A DNA stretch of 64,000 bases from Porphyrobacter sp. CACIAM 03H1 (GTDB lineage: Bacteria > Pseudomonadota > Alphaproteobacteria > Sphingomonadales > Sphingomonadaceae), in assembly GCF_002215495.1 (NCBI RefSeq), contig NZ_CP021378.1:1736764-1800763 (forward strand). The letters are read 5' to 3'. Each line of letters starts with the position of its first letter. Positions within the stretch are counted from its first letter, which is position 1. Under the pieces are notes generated by a model. It saw nothing but the letters and a program-made list of their open reading frames with translations. It searched no databases and was not told the origin of the DNA. Both the position numbers and the translations under genes were made by a program. Below are positions 1 to 9,185 of this stretch, piece after piece.

Positions 1-1
1 G

Positions 2-421
2 GCGGAACTGGGCGGCGTTGCGGTCGCGAGCGATGCCATCATGGCAACCCCGTGCGACGTGTTCAGCCCCAATGCGCTGGGCGCGATCCTCGACGATGCC
101 GGGATCGCCCGGCTCGACTGCGCGATCGTCGCGGGCGGGGCCAACAACCAGCTCGCCCGTCCGGAGCACGGCGCGGTGCTGGCCGCGCGCGGCATCCTCT
201 ACGCCCCCGACTACGTCATCAACGCGGGCGGCATCATCTCGGTCGCGACCGAATACCTCGCCCGCCGCGACGGGCGCGACGGCGATATCGCCGAGGTCGA
301 TGCGCTGATCGCGCAGATCCCCGGGCGGCTCGAATCGATCTGGGCCGAGAGCGATGCGAGCGGCGTGTCATCCGACGTCGTCGCCGACCGCATGGCGCAG
401 GCCCTGATCGGACGCGGCTGA
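2..421 (+). CDS. Glu/Leu/Phe/Val dehydrogenase, C-terminal part (leucine dehydrogenase-like)
   Basis: This is the last 139 codons of an NAD-dependent amino-acid dehydrogenase; the 5' part lies outside the window. Family members deaminate branched-chain or aromatic amino acids to 2-oxo acids in the cytoplasm. The fragment shows the family signature CDVFSPNALG (fragment residues 18-27), then VAGGANNQL and YAPDYVINAGG, all within the NAD-binding Rossmann half. It ends in TGA about 95 bp before ccmC. The exact substrate cannot be told from the C-terminus; leucine/valine is the best guess because the motif order matches leucine dehydrogenases. Confidence 0.82.
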   Translation, partial: AELGGVAVASDAIMATPCDVFSPNALGAILDDAGIARLDCAIVAGGANNQLARPEHGAVLAARGILYAPDYVINAGGIISVATEYLARRDGRDGDIAEVDALIAQIPGRLESIWAESDASGVSSDVVADRMAQALIGRG

Positions 422-516
422 AGGGGCGGGCGGCGGGAACAATTCCGCGCCGGTGCCATTTGCGCTCTTGTCGGGATCGGGTGTAAGGCTACAAGCCCGC
501 CCTGACTGCGAAACCG

Positions 517-1281
517 ATGCACATCTACGCTAACCCCACCCGATTCCTTGCCCTTGCGAAGTGGCTGATGCCGCTCCTGTTCTGGAGCGGGCTGGTGCTG
601 TCGCTGGGGGCAGTCGCCTGGGGCCTGTTCGTGGTCCCGCCCGACCGGCTGATGGGTGAGACGGTGCGCATCCTGTTCATTCACGTGCCCGCCGCCTGGC
701 TCGGCATGGGCGGCTGGGCAGGAATCGCGATTTCCTCGGCGATGCTGCTGATCTGGAAGCACCCTCTGGCGGCGCTCTCGGCCCGCGCGATCGCGGTGCC
801 GGGCATGGTCTTCTGCGCGATCTGCCTTGCGACGGGCTCGATCTGGGGCCGCCCGACCTGGGGCACCTGGTGGGAGTGGGACGGAAGGCTCACCTCGATG
901 CTGGTACTGCTGTTCCTCTATGCCGGCTACATCGCGCTGACCGAGGCGGCCGAGAAGGAAGGCTCCTCCAGCAAGATCGCGGCGATCTTCGGCATGGTGG
1001 GCGCGGTCAACGTGCCGATCATCAACCGTTCGGTGGTGTGGTGGAACTCGCTCCACCAGCCGCCGAGCATCACCGCCGGCAAGAGCGCGATCGAGCCGAC
1101 CTTTCTCGTGCCGCTGCTGGTCGCGGTGGTGGGCTTCTCCCTGCTGTTCGGCGCGATCGTGCTGATGCGGATGCGCACCCTGATCGCCGAGGCGCAGGTC
1201 GAGGCGCGCCTGCGCCGCCGCGCGCTCGACGATGATGCGCCCGCGGCCGCCGCCGCCGCGCCGGCGATGGAGCAGGCGTGA
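517..1281 (+). CDS. ccmC: Heme exporter/handling protein CcmC
   Basis: A 254-residue polytopic inner-membrane protein of system I cytochrome c maturation, which presents heme to CcmE. The tryptophan-rich periplasmic motif WGTWWEWD is at residues 115-122. The two histidines expected to flank the heme site are visible as H56 (FIHVPAAW) and H180 (WWNSLHQP). About six hydrophobic segments fit the family, whose usual length is about 240-250. It is the first gene of the ccm operon in this window and its stop overlaps the ccmD start (TGATG). A weak promoter-like TTGTCG-N16-TACAAG lies at 468-495. The ABC subunits ccmA and ccmB are not in the window. Confidence 0.95.
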   Translation: MHIYANPTRFLALAKWLMPLLFWSGLVLSLGAVAWGLFVVPPDRLMGETVRILFIHVPAAWLGMGGWAGIAISSAMLLIWKHPLAALSARAIAVPGMVFCAICLATGSIWGRPTWGTWWEWDGRLTSMLVLLFLYAGYIALTEAAEKEGSSSKIAAIFGMVGAVNVPIINRSVVWWNSLHQPPSITAGKSAIEPTFLVPLLVAVVGFSLLFGAIVLMRMRTLIAEAQVEARLRRRALDDDAPAAAAAAPAMEQA

Positions 1282-1421
1282 TGCGCGAGGAGCTGAACCA
1301 GTGGGATTTCGTGTGGTTGGCCTATGGTGTGGGTGGCCTTGCGCTCGCCCTGCTGATTATCTGGGCGTGGCGTGCGATGGTGCGGGCCGAGGCGCGACGC
1401 GACGCGGCCAAGCGGCGCTGA
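1281..1421 (+). CDS. ccmD: Heme exporter protein CcmD
   Basis: A 46-residue single-span membrane protein starting with ATG on the last base of the ccmC stop. It has a short polar N-terminus (MREELNQWDF), one hydrophobic segment (about residues 11-28, VWLAYGVGGLALALLIIWAW) and a strongly basic tail, the usual CcmD layout. CcmD helps release holo-CcmE from the CcmABC complex. It is named from size, topology and its position between ccmC and ccmE, since CcmD sequences are poorly conserved. Confidence 0.85.
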   Translation: MREELNQWDFVWLAYGVGGLALALLIIWAWRAMVRAEARRDAAKRR

Positions 1422-1434
1422 TGAGGGACGCAGC

Positions 1435-1896
1435 ATGAAGGCCAAGCATCAACGTCTGGTTCTGGTGATCATCGCGCTTCTCGCCATCGTGGGCGCGGGG
1501 CTGCTGGCGGCGTGGTCGCTGCGCAACCAGGCGAACTATTTCTACCTCCCCGAACAGATGGCCTCCGATCCGCCCGAAGTCGGCCAGGCGGTGCGGCTCG
1601 GCGGGATGGTGCAGAAGGGCTCGATCAAGACCGAGGCCGACGGCGTGACGGTCAATTTCCTCGTCACCGGCAACACCGCCGATGCGGTTCCTGTGCGCTA
1701 CAGCGGCATCCTGCCCGATTTGTTCGTCGAGGGTTCAGGCGTGGTCGCCGAAGGCAGCCTTGGCCCCGATGGCGTGTTCATGGCGACCAACCTGCTCGCC
1801 AAGCATGACGAGAACTACGTCCCCAAGGAGCTCGAGGGCATGGGCAGCCAGCAGGCCGCCAAGATGGCCGCCGAGACGACGGTGGGGCTGAAGTAG
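1435..1896 (+). CDS. ccmE: Cytochrome c maturation heme chaperone CcmE
   Basis: A 153-residue membrane-anchored periplasmic heme chaperone that binds heme covalently and passes it to CcmF. An N-terminal anchor spans about residues 8-27, followed by an OB-fold. The heme-binding motif LAKHDENY places the ligand histidine at H124 and the axial tyrosine at Y128. The ATG at 1435 is preferred over an in-frame upstream start at 1372 because it sits 13 bp after ccmD and gives the normal basic N-terminus before the anchor. Confidence 0.95.
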   Translation: MKAKHQRLVLVIIALLAIVGAGLLAAWSLRNQANYFYLPEQMASDPPEVGQAVRLGGMVQKGSIKTEADGVTVNFLVTGNTADAVPVRYSGILPDLFVEGSGVVAEGSLGPDGVFMATNLLAKHDENYVPKELEGMGSQQAAKMAAETTVGLK

Positions 1897-1938
1897 CGCA
1901 GTGACGCAAGGGATCGGAACCGGGGTGAGGGCCAGCAC

Positions 1939-3924
1939 ATGATCGCGGAAATCGGCCTTGCCGCGCTGTGGCTCGCCGCCGCGCTGGCCGTGCTGCAGAT
2001 GGTCTCGGGCGCCTTCGCCCTGCGCAGCGCAGAAGGAGAAGCCAATTCGTTGGCGATCTATGCGCGTCCGGCGGCGGTGGTGCAGGCTTTTCTTGCGGTG
2101 CTCGCCTTCCTGCTGCTGCTGTATGCCTTCGCGATCACCGATCTGTCGATCAAGCTGGTCGCGTCCAACTCGCACTCGATGAAGCCGCTGCTCTACAAGC
2201 TGACGGGCACCTGGGGGAACCACGAGGGCTCGATGCTGCTGTGGGTCGGGGTGCTGGCGCTATCGGGCGGCCTGCTCGCCGCCTTCGAGAAGCGCCTGCC
2301 CGAACGCACGATGGGCGCGACGCTGGCGATCCAGGGCTTCGTGGCGCTGGGCTTCTACGCGTTCCTGCTGCTGTCCTCGAACCCCTTCGAGCGCCTGCCG
2401 GTCCCCGCTGCCGAGGGGACGGGGTTGAACCCGCTGTTGCAGGACATCGGCCTCGCGATCCACCCGCCCACGCTCTATGCGGGCTATGTCGGTCTGTCGG
2501 TGGCCTTTTCCCTTGCGATGGGCGCGCTGCTGACCCGCGAGGTCAACCCCGCCTTTGCCCGCGTGATGCGGCCCTGGGTGCTGGGCGCCTGGGTGCTGCT
2601 GACGCTGGGGATCACGGCGGGCTCCTACTGGGCCTATTACGAATTGGGCTGGGGCGGCTGGTGGTTCTGGGACCCGGTCGAGAACGCCTCGCTGATGCCC
2701 TGGCTCGCCGCGACCGCGCTGATGCATTCGGTGAGCGTCCTCGCCGCGCGCGATGCCTTGCGGACGTGGACGATCATGCTCGGCGTGCTCGCCTTCTCGA
2801 TGTCGATGCTCGGCACCTTCCTGGTGCGCTCGGGCGTGCTGACCAGCGTTCACGCCTTTGCGGTCGATCCGGAGCGCGGGGCCTTCATCCTCGGGTTGCT
2901 CGGGCTCTACATCGGCGGGGCCTTCACCATCTTCGCCCTGCGGGCAGGGGCAGTCGCCGAGGGCAAGCGGTTCGCGGCGATGAGCCGCGAGGGCGCGCTG
3001 GTATTCAACAACGTGATGCTCTCGGCAATCCTCGCGATCGTGCTGCTGGGCACGCTCTACCCGCTGCTGACCGAGGCCTTCGACGTGCGCGTCTCGGTCG
3101 GTCCGCCCTATTTCAACCCGGCCTCGGCGATTTTCGCCATCCCGATGCTGCTGGTGATGGCGGTTGGCCCGCTGCTGCGCTGGAAAAGCGACAAGCCCGC
3201 CCGCCTCCAGTTCGAGCTTGCGCTGATCGCGGCGCTGGTGATCGGCACCATCGCGCTGGTCAGCTTCTTCGGGCAGTTCCCGCTGCTGCCGCTGCTCGGG
3301 CTCGGCCTCGCGGCGGCGCTGGCGGTGGCGGCGCTGCTGCCGCTGCGTGGTCGCAATGTCATGCGCATGCCGTTGTCGACCTGGGGCATGGTCATTGCGC
3401 ATTTCGGTGTCGCTGTCTCGCTGTTCGGGATGGCCTGCGAGGGCGCCTTCTCGCAGGAGCGCCTCGCTGCGGTCGCCCCGGGCGGGACCGAGCAGGTCGG
3501 CGATTTCGCGGTCACGCTCGAGAGCGTCACCCCCTTCGCCGGCCCCAACTGGACCGCGATCGAGGCGCGGCTCGCGGTCAGCCGTGACGGCGGCGAAACG
3601 GTGATCCTCAACCCGCAGGCGCGCAGTTTCTGGTCGCCCCCGCAGGCGACCTCCGAGAGCGCGCTGCTGACCCGCTGGGACGGCCAGCTCTACGCCGTGA
3701 TCGGCAACCAGGCCGAGGACGGACGCTGGCAGATCCGCGTGTGGTGGAAGCCCTTCGTGACCTTCATCTGGTATGGCGGACTGCTGATCGGGCTGGGCGG
3801 CATCCTCGCCATCGCCGGCCGCGTGCAGGTCGACGTGCGGCGCCGCAAGGCCACCGCCATGGGCGACCAGCGGCGCGCGGATATCGATGCTTTGGGGGCG
3901 GCCACGCCGCTGCCTGCGGAATAG
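1939..3924 (+). CDS. ccmF: Cytochrome c heme lyase subunit CcmF
   Basis: A 661-residue polytopic inner-membrane protein, the core of the system I synthetase that attaches heme to CxxCH motifs of apocytochromes. The WWD-domain motif WGGWWFWDP is at residues 238-246, and a conserved histidine loop IHPPTLYAG begins near residue 174. About 15 hydrophobic segments and a C-terminal periplasmic portion fit the family, and the length is typical (about 650). It lies between ccmE and the ccmG thioredoxin; ccmG begins 7 bp after its stop. Confidence 0.96.
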   Translation: MIAEIGLAALWLAAALAVLQMVSGAFALRSAEGEANSLAIYARPAAVVQAFLAVLAFLLLLYAFAITDLSIKLVASNSHSMKPLLYKLTGTWGNHEGSMLLWVGVLALSGGLLAAFEKRLPERTMGATLAIQGFVALGFYAFLLLSSNPFERLPVPAAEGTGLNPLLQDIGLAIHPPTLYAGYVGLSVAFSLAMGALLTREVNPAFARVMRPWVLGAWVLLTLGITAGSYWAYYELGWGGWWFWDPVENASLMPWLAATALMHSVSVLAARDALRTWTIMLGVLAFSMSMLGTFLVRSGVLTSVHAFAVDPERGAFILGLLGLYIGGAFTIFALRAGAVAEGKRFAAMSREGALVFNNVMLSAILAIVLLGTLYPLLTEAFDVRVSVGPPYFNPASAIFAIPMLLVMAVGPLLRWKSDKPARLQFELALIAALVIGTIALVSFFGQFPLLPLLGLGLAAALAVAALLPLRGRNVMRMPLSTWGMVIAHFGVAVSLFGMACEGAFSQERLAAVAPGGTEQVGDFAVTLESVTPFAGPNWTAIEARLAVSRDGGETVILNPQARSFWSPPQATSESALLTRWDGQLYAVIGNQAEDGRWQIRVWWKPFVTFIWYGGLLIGLGGILAIAGRVQVDVRRRKATAMGDQRRADIDALGAATPLPAE

Positions 3925-3931
3925 GCACGCC

Positions 3932-4459
3932 ATGCGCTCGCTCTATCTCTGGGTGCCGCTTGCCCTGTTCGCCTTCTTCGCGGGGCTCGCCGGCTACATG
4001 CTCACGCAGGAGAAGGACCAGTTCGTCGAGAGCACGATGATCGGCCAGCCCCTGCCCGCTTTCGCGCTCGAACCCGCCTTCGCAGGGCTTCCCGGCGCAT
4101 CCACTGGGGATTTTACGGGGGGCAGGCCGCGGCTGCTCAATATCTGGGCAAGCTGGTGTCTGCCCTGCATCGCCGAGGCACCCCAGCTCGAGGCCCTGAA
4201 GGCGCAGGGTGCTGAAATTATAGGCATCGCCATCCGTGACCGCCCCGAGGATGTCGCCAATTTCCTCGGCCGCCACGGCAACCCCTACGCCCGCATCGGC
4301 AGCGATCCCATTTCCGAGGTGCAGCTGGCGATCGGCTCCTCGGGCGTGCCCGAGACGTTCGTGATCGATGCCAGGGGCGTGATCCGCTACCAGCACATCG
4401 GCGACATCCGCGAAAGCGATGTGCCCAAGCTGCTGGCCGAACTGGAGAAGGCGAAATGA
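3932..4459 (+). CDS. ccmG: Thiol:disulfide interchange protein CcmG/DsbE
   Basis: A 175-residue membrane-tethered periplasmic thioredoxin that keeps apocytochrome CxxCH cysteines reduced before heme ligation. An N-terminal anchor spans about residues 5-24. The redox site WASWCLPC places the cysteines at C76 and C79, and a later SGVPETFVID segment carries the thioredoxin cis-proline. The ATG at 3932 gives a compact signal-anchor; an earlier in-frame start at 3887 would run into the ccmF 3' end. Its TGA overlaps the next ATG (ATGA at 4456). Confidence 0.93.
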   Translation: MRSLYLWVPLALFAFFAGLAGYMLTQEKDQFVESTMIGQPLPAFALEPAFAGLPGASTGDFTGGRPRLLNIWASWCLPCIAEAPQLEALKAQGAEIIGIAIRDRPEDVANFLGRHGNPYARIGSDPISEVQLAIGSSGVPETFVIDARGVIRYQHIGDIRESDVPKLLAELEKAK

Positions 4460-4884
4460 TCCGCGCCCTTGCCGCGCTGCTGCTCGCCCTGCTGGCGCTG
4501 CCCGGGCAGGCGCAGGACACCATGCCGCCCGCACCCTACGCCTACACCCAGCTCGAAGACCCCGCGCTCGAGGCCGAGGCGACCGCGCTGATGCACACGC
4601 TGCGCTGCCTCAAGTGCCAGTCGCAGAGCATCGCCGATTCCGACGCGCCGATGGCCGGCGACATGCGCCATCAGGTGCGGAGCCGCATCCTCGCCGGCGA
4701 AAGCCCCGCCCAGATCCGCCGCTGGCTGATCGCGCGCTACGGCGACTATGTCAGCTACGAGCCCGAGGTCAGCGCCACCACCTGGCCGCTTTTCGCGGTG
4801 CCCGTGCTGGTGATCCTCGTCGTGGCGGGCGTGCTGCTGCGGCGGCTCGGCCGGCGGCGCAGCGATCGCGGGGATGCAGCATGA
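4456..4884 (+). CDS. ccmH: Cytochrome c maturation protein CcmH (CcmL type)
   Basis: A 142-residue periplasmic thiol protein of the heme ligation complex. A cleavable-looking signal peptide ends at the AQA/Q region near residue 20. The diagnostic LRCLKCQ motif has cysteines at C51 and C54. A three-helix domain follows, then a C-terminal membrane anchor at about 115-130 and a basic tail. It overlaps ccmG and the downstream TPR gene by ATGA at each end, indicating translational coupling. Confidence 0.94.
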   Translation: MIRALAALLLALLALPGQAQDTMPPAPYAYTQLEDPALEAEATALMHTLRCLKCQSQSIADSDAPMAGDMRHQVRSRILAGESPAQIRRWLIARYGDYVSYEPEVSATTWPLFAVPVLVILVVAGVLLRRLGRRRSDRGDAA

Positions 4885-5528
4885 TCGACGGCTGGCTCGC
4901 GGTCGGATCGCTGACGCTTGCCGCCTTCGCGCTGGCGGTGCTGCTGCTCAAGCTCCCGCGCGAAGGGTTCACCCTTTTCGGCGCGGCGCTGGTGTTCGGG
5001 CTTGCGGGCTATGCCTGGCAGGGCTCGCCCGGCCAGCCCGCCGCGCCCAAGCCCCCCGCCGCGGAGGCGGGTGAGCAGGGCGCGGCGATGGTCGAGGGCC
5101 GCGCGGCGCTGTTCAGCCGCACACTCCCGCCGCCCAATTACCTCGTTACCTCCGATGCCTTCGCCCGCCGCGGCCAGTTCGCCGATGCCGCCGCGCTGCT
5201 CCAGAAGGGGCTGCGCGACAATCCCGACGACCTCGAGAGTTGGCTCGCGCTCGGCATGGCGCTGGTCGGCCATGCCGATGGCTTCGTGACCCCGGCCGCA
5301 GTGCAGGCCTTCGGCCGCGCACGAGCGATCGATCCGGGGCATCCGGGGGCGGAATACTTCCTCGGCTACGCCTATTACCAGAGCGGCGAGGTGGTTGCCG
5401 CGCGCAATGTCTGGAAGGGGCTGGTCGAACGCTCGCCCGCCGATGCGCCGTGGCGCGAGGGCCTCGCGGCGGAAGTCGCCCGGCTCGACGACATGATCGC
5501 CCGTGCGCCGACGTTGCAGGGACAGTGA
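4881..5528 (+). CDS. CcmI/CycH-like TPR protein of cytochrome c maturation
   Basis: A 215-residue protein with two N-terminal hydrophobic segments (about 4-22 and 30-46), a proline/alanine-rich linker and TPR-like helices from about residue 85 to the end. This is the layout of CcmI, which delivers apocytochrome c to CcmF/CcmH. The ATG overlaps the ccmH stop (ATGA at 4881), making it the last gene of the ccm block. It is shorter than enterobacterial fused CcmH/CcmI. The role is inferred mainly from operon position and architecture. Confidence 0.82.
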   Translation: MIDGWLAVGSLTLAAFALAVLLLKLPREGFTLFGAALVFGLAGYAWQGSPGQPAAPKPPAAEAGEQGAAMVEGRAALFSRTLPPPNYLVTSDAFARRGQFADAAALLQKGLRDNPDDLESWLALGMALVGHADGFVTPAAVQAFGRARAIDPGHPGAEYFLGYAYYQSGEVVAARNVWKGLVERSPADAPWREGLAAEVARLDDMIARAPTLQGQ

Positions 5529-5592
5529 GACGGGACGTGTCCGGCACGTGTCACGACGGAGCCGTTGTTGCAGGTGCGAACTGACGGTGCTA

Positions 5593-5628
5593 GGCGCGCC
5601 GCCTTACCGGCGGTGAGTCGTTCGCGCC
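5593..5628 (+). promoter_or_regulatory. Nested stem-loop upstream of kup
   Basis: Within the 140-bp gap between the ccm operon and kup, GGCGCG (5593-5598) can pair with CGCGCC (5623-5628), enclosing an inner CCGCC/GGCGG stem (5599-5603 with 5609-5613). There is no following T-run, so it is not a canonical intrinsic terminator. It could be an mRNA leader structure of kup or the end of the ccm transcript. It does not match a riboswitch class I can name. Confidence 0.3.
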
Positions 5629-5668
5629 GAATGGGCAGTACCGGGGGGATACGGGAAATCCGACAGTC

Positions 5669-7612
5669 ATGAGCACCTCACCCGCCTCCACATTTGACCC
5701 TGCCCAGGCTCCGGGCGGGCATGGCCACGGCGCCTCCACGCTCACGCTCGCCGTGGGTGCGGTGGGTGTGGTGTTCGGCGACATCGGCACCAGTCCGCTC
5801 TACGCCTTCCGCGAAACCTTCGCCTCGCACCACGGTGCGCCCGGGATATCGCCCGACGCGGCGCATATCCACGGGGTGCTCAGCCTCGTGTTCTGGTCGA
5901 TGATGATGGTGGTGACGGTCAAATACGTCCTCACCATCACCCGCGCCGATAACAAGGGCGAGGGCGGCAGCCTTGCCCTGCTGGCGCTGATCCGTCGCGC
6001 CTCCGACAGCGCAGGGTGGACGGCGCCGCTGGTCCTGCTGGGCGTGTTCGCGACCGCACTGTTCTACGGCGACAGCATGATCACCCCGGCGATCTCGGTG
6101 CTTTCGGCGACCGAGGGCCTGCAATACATCGTCCCCGGCTTCGAGCGGTGGATCGTGCCGACCGCGATCGCCATCCTCGTCTGCCTGTTCGCGCTGCAAT
6201 CGCGCGGGACAGAACGGGTGGGCAAGCTGTTCGGCCCGATCATGCTGACCTATTTCGGCATGCTGGCGACGCTGGGCGTCATGCATCTAACGGCCAATCC
6301 GGCGATCATCCTCGAGACGATCAATCCGCTCAACGCGCTCAATTTCTTCCTCACCGACGGATTCACCGCCTTCATCGCATTGGGGAGCGTGGTGCTGGCG
6401 GTTACGGGTGCCGAGGCGCTCTATGCCGACATGGGCCATTTTGGGCGCAAGCCCATCGGGATTTCCTGGCTCACCTTCGTCTTCCCCGCGCTGATGCTCA
6501 ACTACATGGGGCAGGGCGCGCTGGTGCTGTCGCAGACCTCGCCCGAGGCCACCGCGGCGCTGATCAAGGATCCCTTCTTCCTGATGATCCCCGATGTCGT
6601 GCGCGTGCCGGTGATCATACTCGCGCTGCTCGCCACGATCATCGCCAGCCAAGCGGTGATCTCGGGCGCGTTCAGCCTTACGCAGCAGGCGATCCAGCTG
6701 GGCTTCATCCCGCGCATGGAAATTCAGCACACCAGCGCGACGGCGGCCGGGCAGATCTACATTCCGGCGATCAACTGGGGCCTGATGGTCATGGTGATCC
6801 TTCTGGTGCTGTTCTTCCAGTCGTCGAGCAACCTTGCCGCCGCCTACGGGATTGCGGTGACGGGGGCGATGTTCATCGACACCCTCCTGCTCGCCGCGGT
6901 GCTGACGGCGCTGTGGCGCTGGCCCTTGTGGAAGGCGCTGCCGCTGATCGCGGTATTCCTGATCGTCGACATCGCCTATTTCGGCGCGAACCTCATCAAG
7001 GTGCCGCAAGGCGGGTGGGTGCCGCTCGCGATCGGCTTCGTGATCTTCACCCTGCTCACAACCTGGGCACGCGGGCGCAAGCTGATGCGCGAGCGCATGA
7101 GCGAGAGCGCCCTGCCGCTCGAGATCTTTGCCAAGTCGGCCAAGAACTCCGCGCAGCGGGTGCCGGGCACGGCGATCTTCATGGCCTCGACCACCGCCGG
7201 GGTGCCGAGCGCGCTGCTGCACAACATCAAGCACAACAAGGTGCTGCACGAACGGGTGGTGATCCTGACGATCAACATCGCCGACATGCCCTTCATCGAC
7301 CCCGAAACCCGCTGCGAGATGACCGATCTGGGCGACGGCTTCTACCGGGCGGTGCTGCATTACGGGTTCATGGAGGAGACCGACGTGCCGCAGGGCCTGA
7401 CGACCATGCAGCGCTGCGGCGGCGCGTTCGACATGATGCACACCAGCTTCTTCCTCTCGCGCCAGACCCTGATCCCCAGCGATCATCCGGGCATGTCGAT
7501 CTGGCGCGAGAAGGTGTTCGCGTGGATGATGCGCAATTCGGCGAGCGCGATGGACTTCTTCAAGCTGCCCACCAACCGCGTGGTGGAGCTGGGGAGCCAG
7601 ATAGAGATCTAG
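5669..7612 (+). CDS. kup: Low-affinity potassium uptake protein Kup
   Basis: A 647-residue KUP-family potassium/proton symporter of the inner membrane. The first transmembrane segment carries the family signature [17 protein letters not shown] (from about residue 33), followed by about 11 further hydrophobic segments and a cytosolic C-terminal domain with the conserved end of KUP proteins. The length is typical (620-650). A GHGHG stretch precedes the membrane domain. The gene is separated from the ccm block by a structured 140-bp leader. Its TAG shares a CTAG tetramer with the oppositely directed ispZ stop. Confidence 0.95.
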   Translation: MSTSPASTFDPAQAPGGHGHGASTLTLAVGAVGVVFGDIGTSPLYAFRETFASHHGAPGISPDAAHIHGVLSLVFWSMMMVVTVKYVLTITRADNKGEGGSLALLALIRRASDSAGWTAPLVLLGVFATALFYGDSMITPAISVLSATEGLQYIVPGFERWIVPTAIAILVCLFALQSRGTERVGKLFGPIMLTYFGMLATLGVMHLTANPAIILETINPLNALNFFLTDGFTAFIALGSVVLAVTGAEALYADMGHFGRKPIGISWLTFVFPALMLNYMGQGALVLSQTSPEATAALIKDPFFLMIPDVVRVPVIILALLATIIASQAVISGAFSLTQQAIQLGFIPRMEIQHTSATAAGQIYIPAINWGLMVMVILLVLFFQSSSNLAAAYGIAVTGAMFIDTLLLAAVLTALWRWPLWKALPLIAVFLIVDIAYFGANLIKVPQGGWVPLAIGFVIFTLLTTWARGRKLMRERMSESALPLEIFAKSAKNSAQRVPGTAIFMASTTAGVPSALLHNIKHNKVLHERVVILTINIADMPFIDPETRCEMTDLGDGFYRAVLHYGFMEETDVPQGLTTMQRCGGAFDMMHTSFFLSRQTLIPSDHPGMSIWREKVFAWMMRNSASAMDFFKLPTNRVVELGSQIEI

Positions 7613-8259
7613 CTGCCCGTCGGCGGCTCGTTCTTGAGCGGCTCGTCCCGGTCCTCGAAGCTGAGACCGTGCTTCAGCAGCATCGGGATCTGGCTGAAGG
7701 TGAAGAGGAAGGTCAGCGGCAGGAACACCCAGATCTTCGCCCACAGCCAGCTCTCGAAGGAAAGCTGGGCGCGCAGGGCCTCGTTGAGGCCTGCAAGCGC
7801 GAGGAAGAACACGCCCCAGTTGCGCGACAGCTTGAGCCAGCCTTCCTCGTTCAGACCCTCGAATGCCGTCTCGAGCAGGATGCGCAACAGGGCCTTGCCG
7901 GCGAGGTACCCGCCCAGCAGCGCCACGCCGAAGCAGGCATAGATGATGGTGGGCTTCAGCTGCACGAAGGTCGGGTCGCCGAAGAAGATCGTGAGGCTCC
8001 CGAAGCCGACAATGAGCGCGGTCGAGAACCACAGCATCGGCGAGACCTTGCCGAGCCGCCACTTCGAAACCAGCAGCGCCGCGACCGCCGCGACCATGAA
8101 GGCCCCCGTTCCCGCCACGATGGCGGCAAGCTCGCCCACCGGATTGGGATCGGCCGGCGATTGCCAGCGATAGACGCCGAGGAACACCAGCAGCGGCCCG
8201 TAATCGACCGCGACGTTGAGCCAGCTGGAGGCGGCCTTCTTGCCTTCGTCCTCTGCCAT
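7609..8259 (-). CDS. ispZ: Inner-membrane septation protein IspZ/YciB family
   Basis: A 216-residue protein with five or six hydrophobic segments. It matches the YciB/IspZ family in the motif [10 protein letters not shown] and the segment [17 protein letters not shown] (family pattern WxxLNxRW...FFxxxAxxNE). Members interact with cell-elongation and division machinery and affect septation and envelope integrity. The ATG at 8259 overlaps the ftsY stop by one base (TGATG); a GTG one codon upstream is also possible. It is the last gene of dapF-mtaB-ftsY-ispZ and ends convergently with kup on a shared CTAG. Confidence 0.88.
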   Translation of the reverse strand: MAEDEGKKAASSWLNVAVDYGPLLVFLGVYRWQSPADPNPVGELAAIVAGTGAFMVAAVAALLVSKWRLGKVSPMLWFSTALIVGFGSLTIFFGDPTFVQLKPTIIYACFGVALLGGYLAGKALLRILLETAFEGLNEEGWLKLSRNWGVFFLALAGLNEALRAQLSFESWLWAKIWVFLPLTFLFTFSQIPMLLKHGLSFEDRDEPLKNEPPTGS

Positions 8260-9185
8260 CACGCCACCCCCGCGATCACGCGGGCGACGAGGTCGGGATC
8301 GAAGGGCCTGAGGTCCTCCATCTTTTCGCCGACGCCGATGGCGTGGATGGGCAGGCCATATTGCTCCGCCGCCGCGACCAGCACGCCGCCCCTTGCGGTG
8401 CCGTCGAGCTTGGTCATGATAAGGCCGGTGACGCCCGCGACCTCCTTGAACACATCGATCTGGCTGAGCGCATTCTGGCCGTTGGTGGCATCGAGAACCA
8501 GCACCACGTCATGCGGGGCCTCGGGATTGAGGCGGCCGAGGACGCGGCGGATCTTCGCCAGCTCCTCCATCAGCTCCTTCTTGTTCTGGAGGCGCCCGGC
8601 GGTATCGACGATCAGCGCGTCGATGCCGGTGTCCGTGGCCTGCTTGACCGCATCGAACACGATCGCCGCCGGATCGCCGCCCTCGGGCCCGCGCACGAGA
8701 TCGACCCCGATCCGGCCCGCCCAGGTCGCCAGCTGGCCGATCGCTGCGGCGCGGAAGGTGTCGCCCGCCGCAAGCAGCACGCCGTAATCGTCCTCTTGGA
8801 ACAGGTGCGCGAGCTTCGCGATGGTGGTGGTCTTGCCGCTGCCGTTGACCCCGATCACGAGGATCACCTGCGGGCGCGGGAAGGCGGTGATTTCGAGCGG
8901 TTTCGCCACGGGCCGCAGGATCGCGGCGATCTCCTCGGCCACGGCCTCTTTCAGCTCGCGGGTGGTGATCTCGAGCCCGAAGCGTTTCTCGGCCAGCCGC
9001 GCGCGGATGCGGGCGGCGGCGGCGGGGCCGAGATCGGACAGGATCAGCGCGTCCTCGACCTCGTCCAGCGTCGCATCGTCGAGCTTCGCCGTCCCCCCGC
9101 TGCTGCCGGGCAGGTTGGCGGCGAGCCGCTCGGAAGTCTTGGCGAAGCCGCCGAACAGGCGCTGGGTCCAGCTGGTTTCACTCAT
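8259..9185 (-). CDS. ftsY: Signal recognition particle receptor FtsY
   Basis: A 308-residue SRP GTPase that receives ribosome-SRP complexes at the Sec translocon. The N domain is at about 35-95. The G domain has the P-loop GVNGSGKTTT (112-121), DTAGR (194-198) and TKLDGTARGG near residue 260. The long acidic A domain of enterobacterial FtsY is reduced to about 35 residues, which is normal for alphaproteobacteria. The ATG at 9185 overlaps the mtaB stop (ATGA), and a longer upstream frame is mtaB DNA read in another frame. Confidence 0.96.
   Translation of the reverse strand: MSETSWTQRLFGGFAKTSERLAANLPGSSGGTAKLDDATLDEVEDALILSDLGPAAAARIRARLAEKRFGLEITTRELKEAVAEEIAAILRPVAKPLEITAFPRPQVILVIGVNGSGKTTTIAKLAHLFQEDDYGVLLAAGDTFRAAAIGQLATWAGRIGVDLVRGPEGGDPAAIVFDAVKQATDTGIDALIVDTAGRLQNKKELMEELAKIRRVLGRLNPEAPHDVVLVLDATNGQNALSQIDVFKEVAGVTGLIMTKLDGTARGGVLVAAAEQYGLPIHAIGVGEKMEDLRPFDPDLVARVIAGVA

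Noticed and set aside
5529..5668. Riboswitch for potassium or cyclic-di-AMP before kup
   Set aside because: No recognisable riboswitch core could be found; only a nested stem-loop is visible.
6287..8062. A long open frame on the minus strand opposite kup
   Set aside because: It lies wholly antisense to kup and ispZ sequence, has no ribosome-binding site and no recognisable domain; GC-rich codon bias creates such frames.
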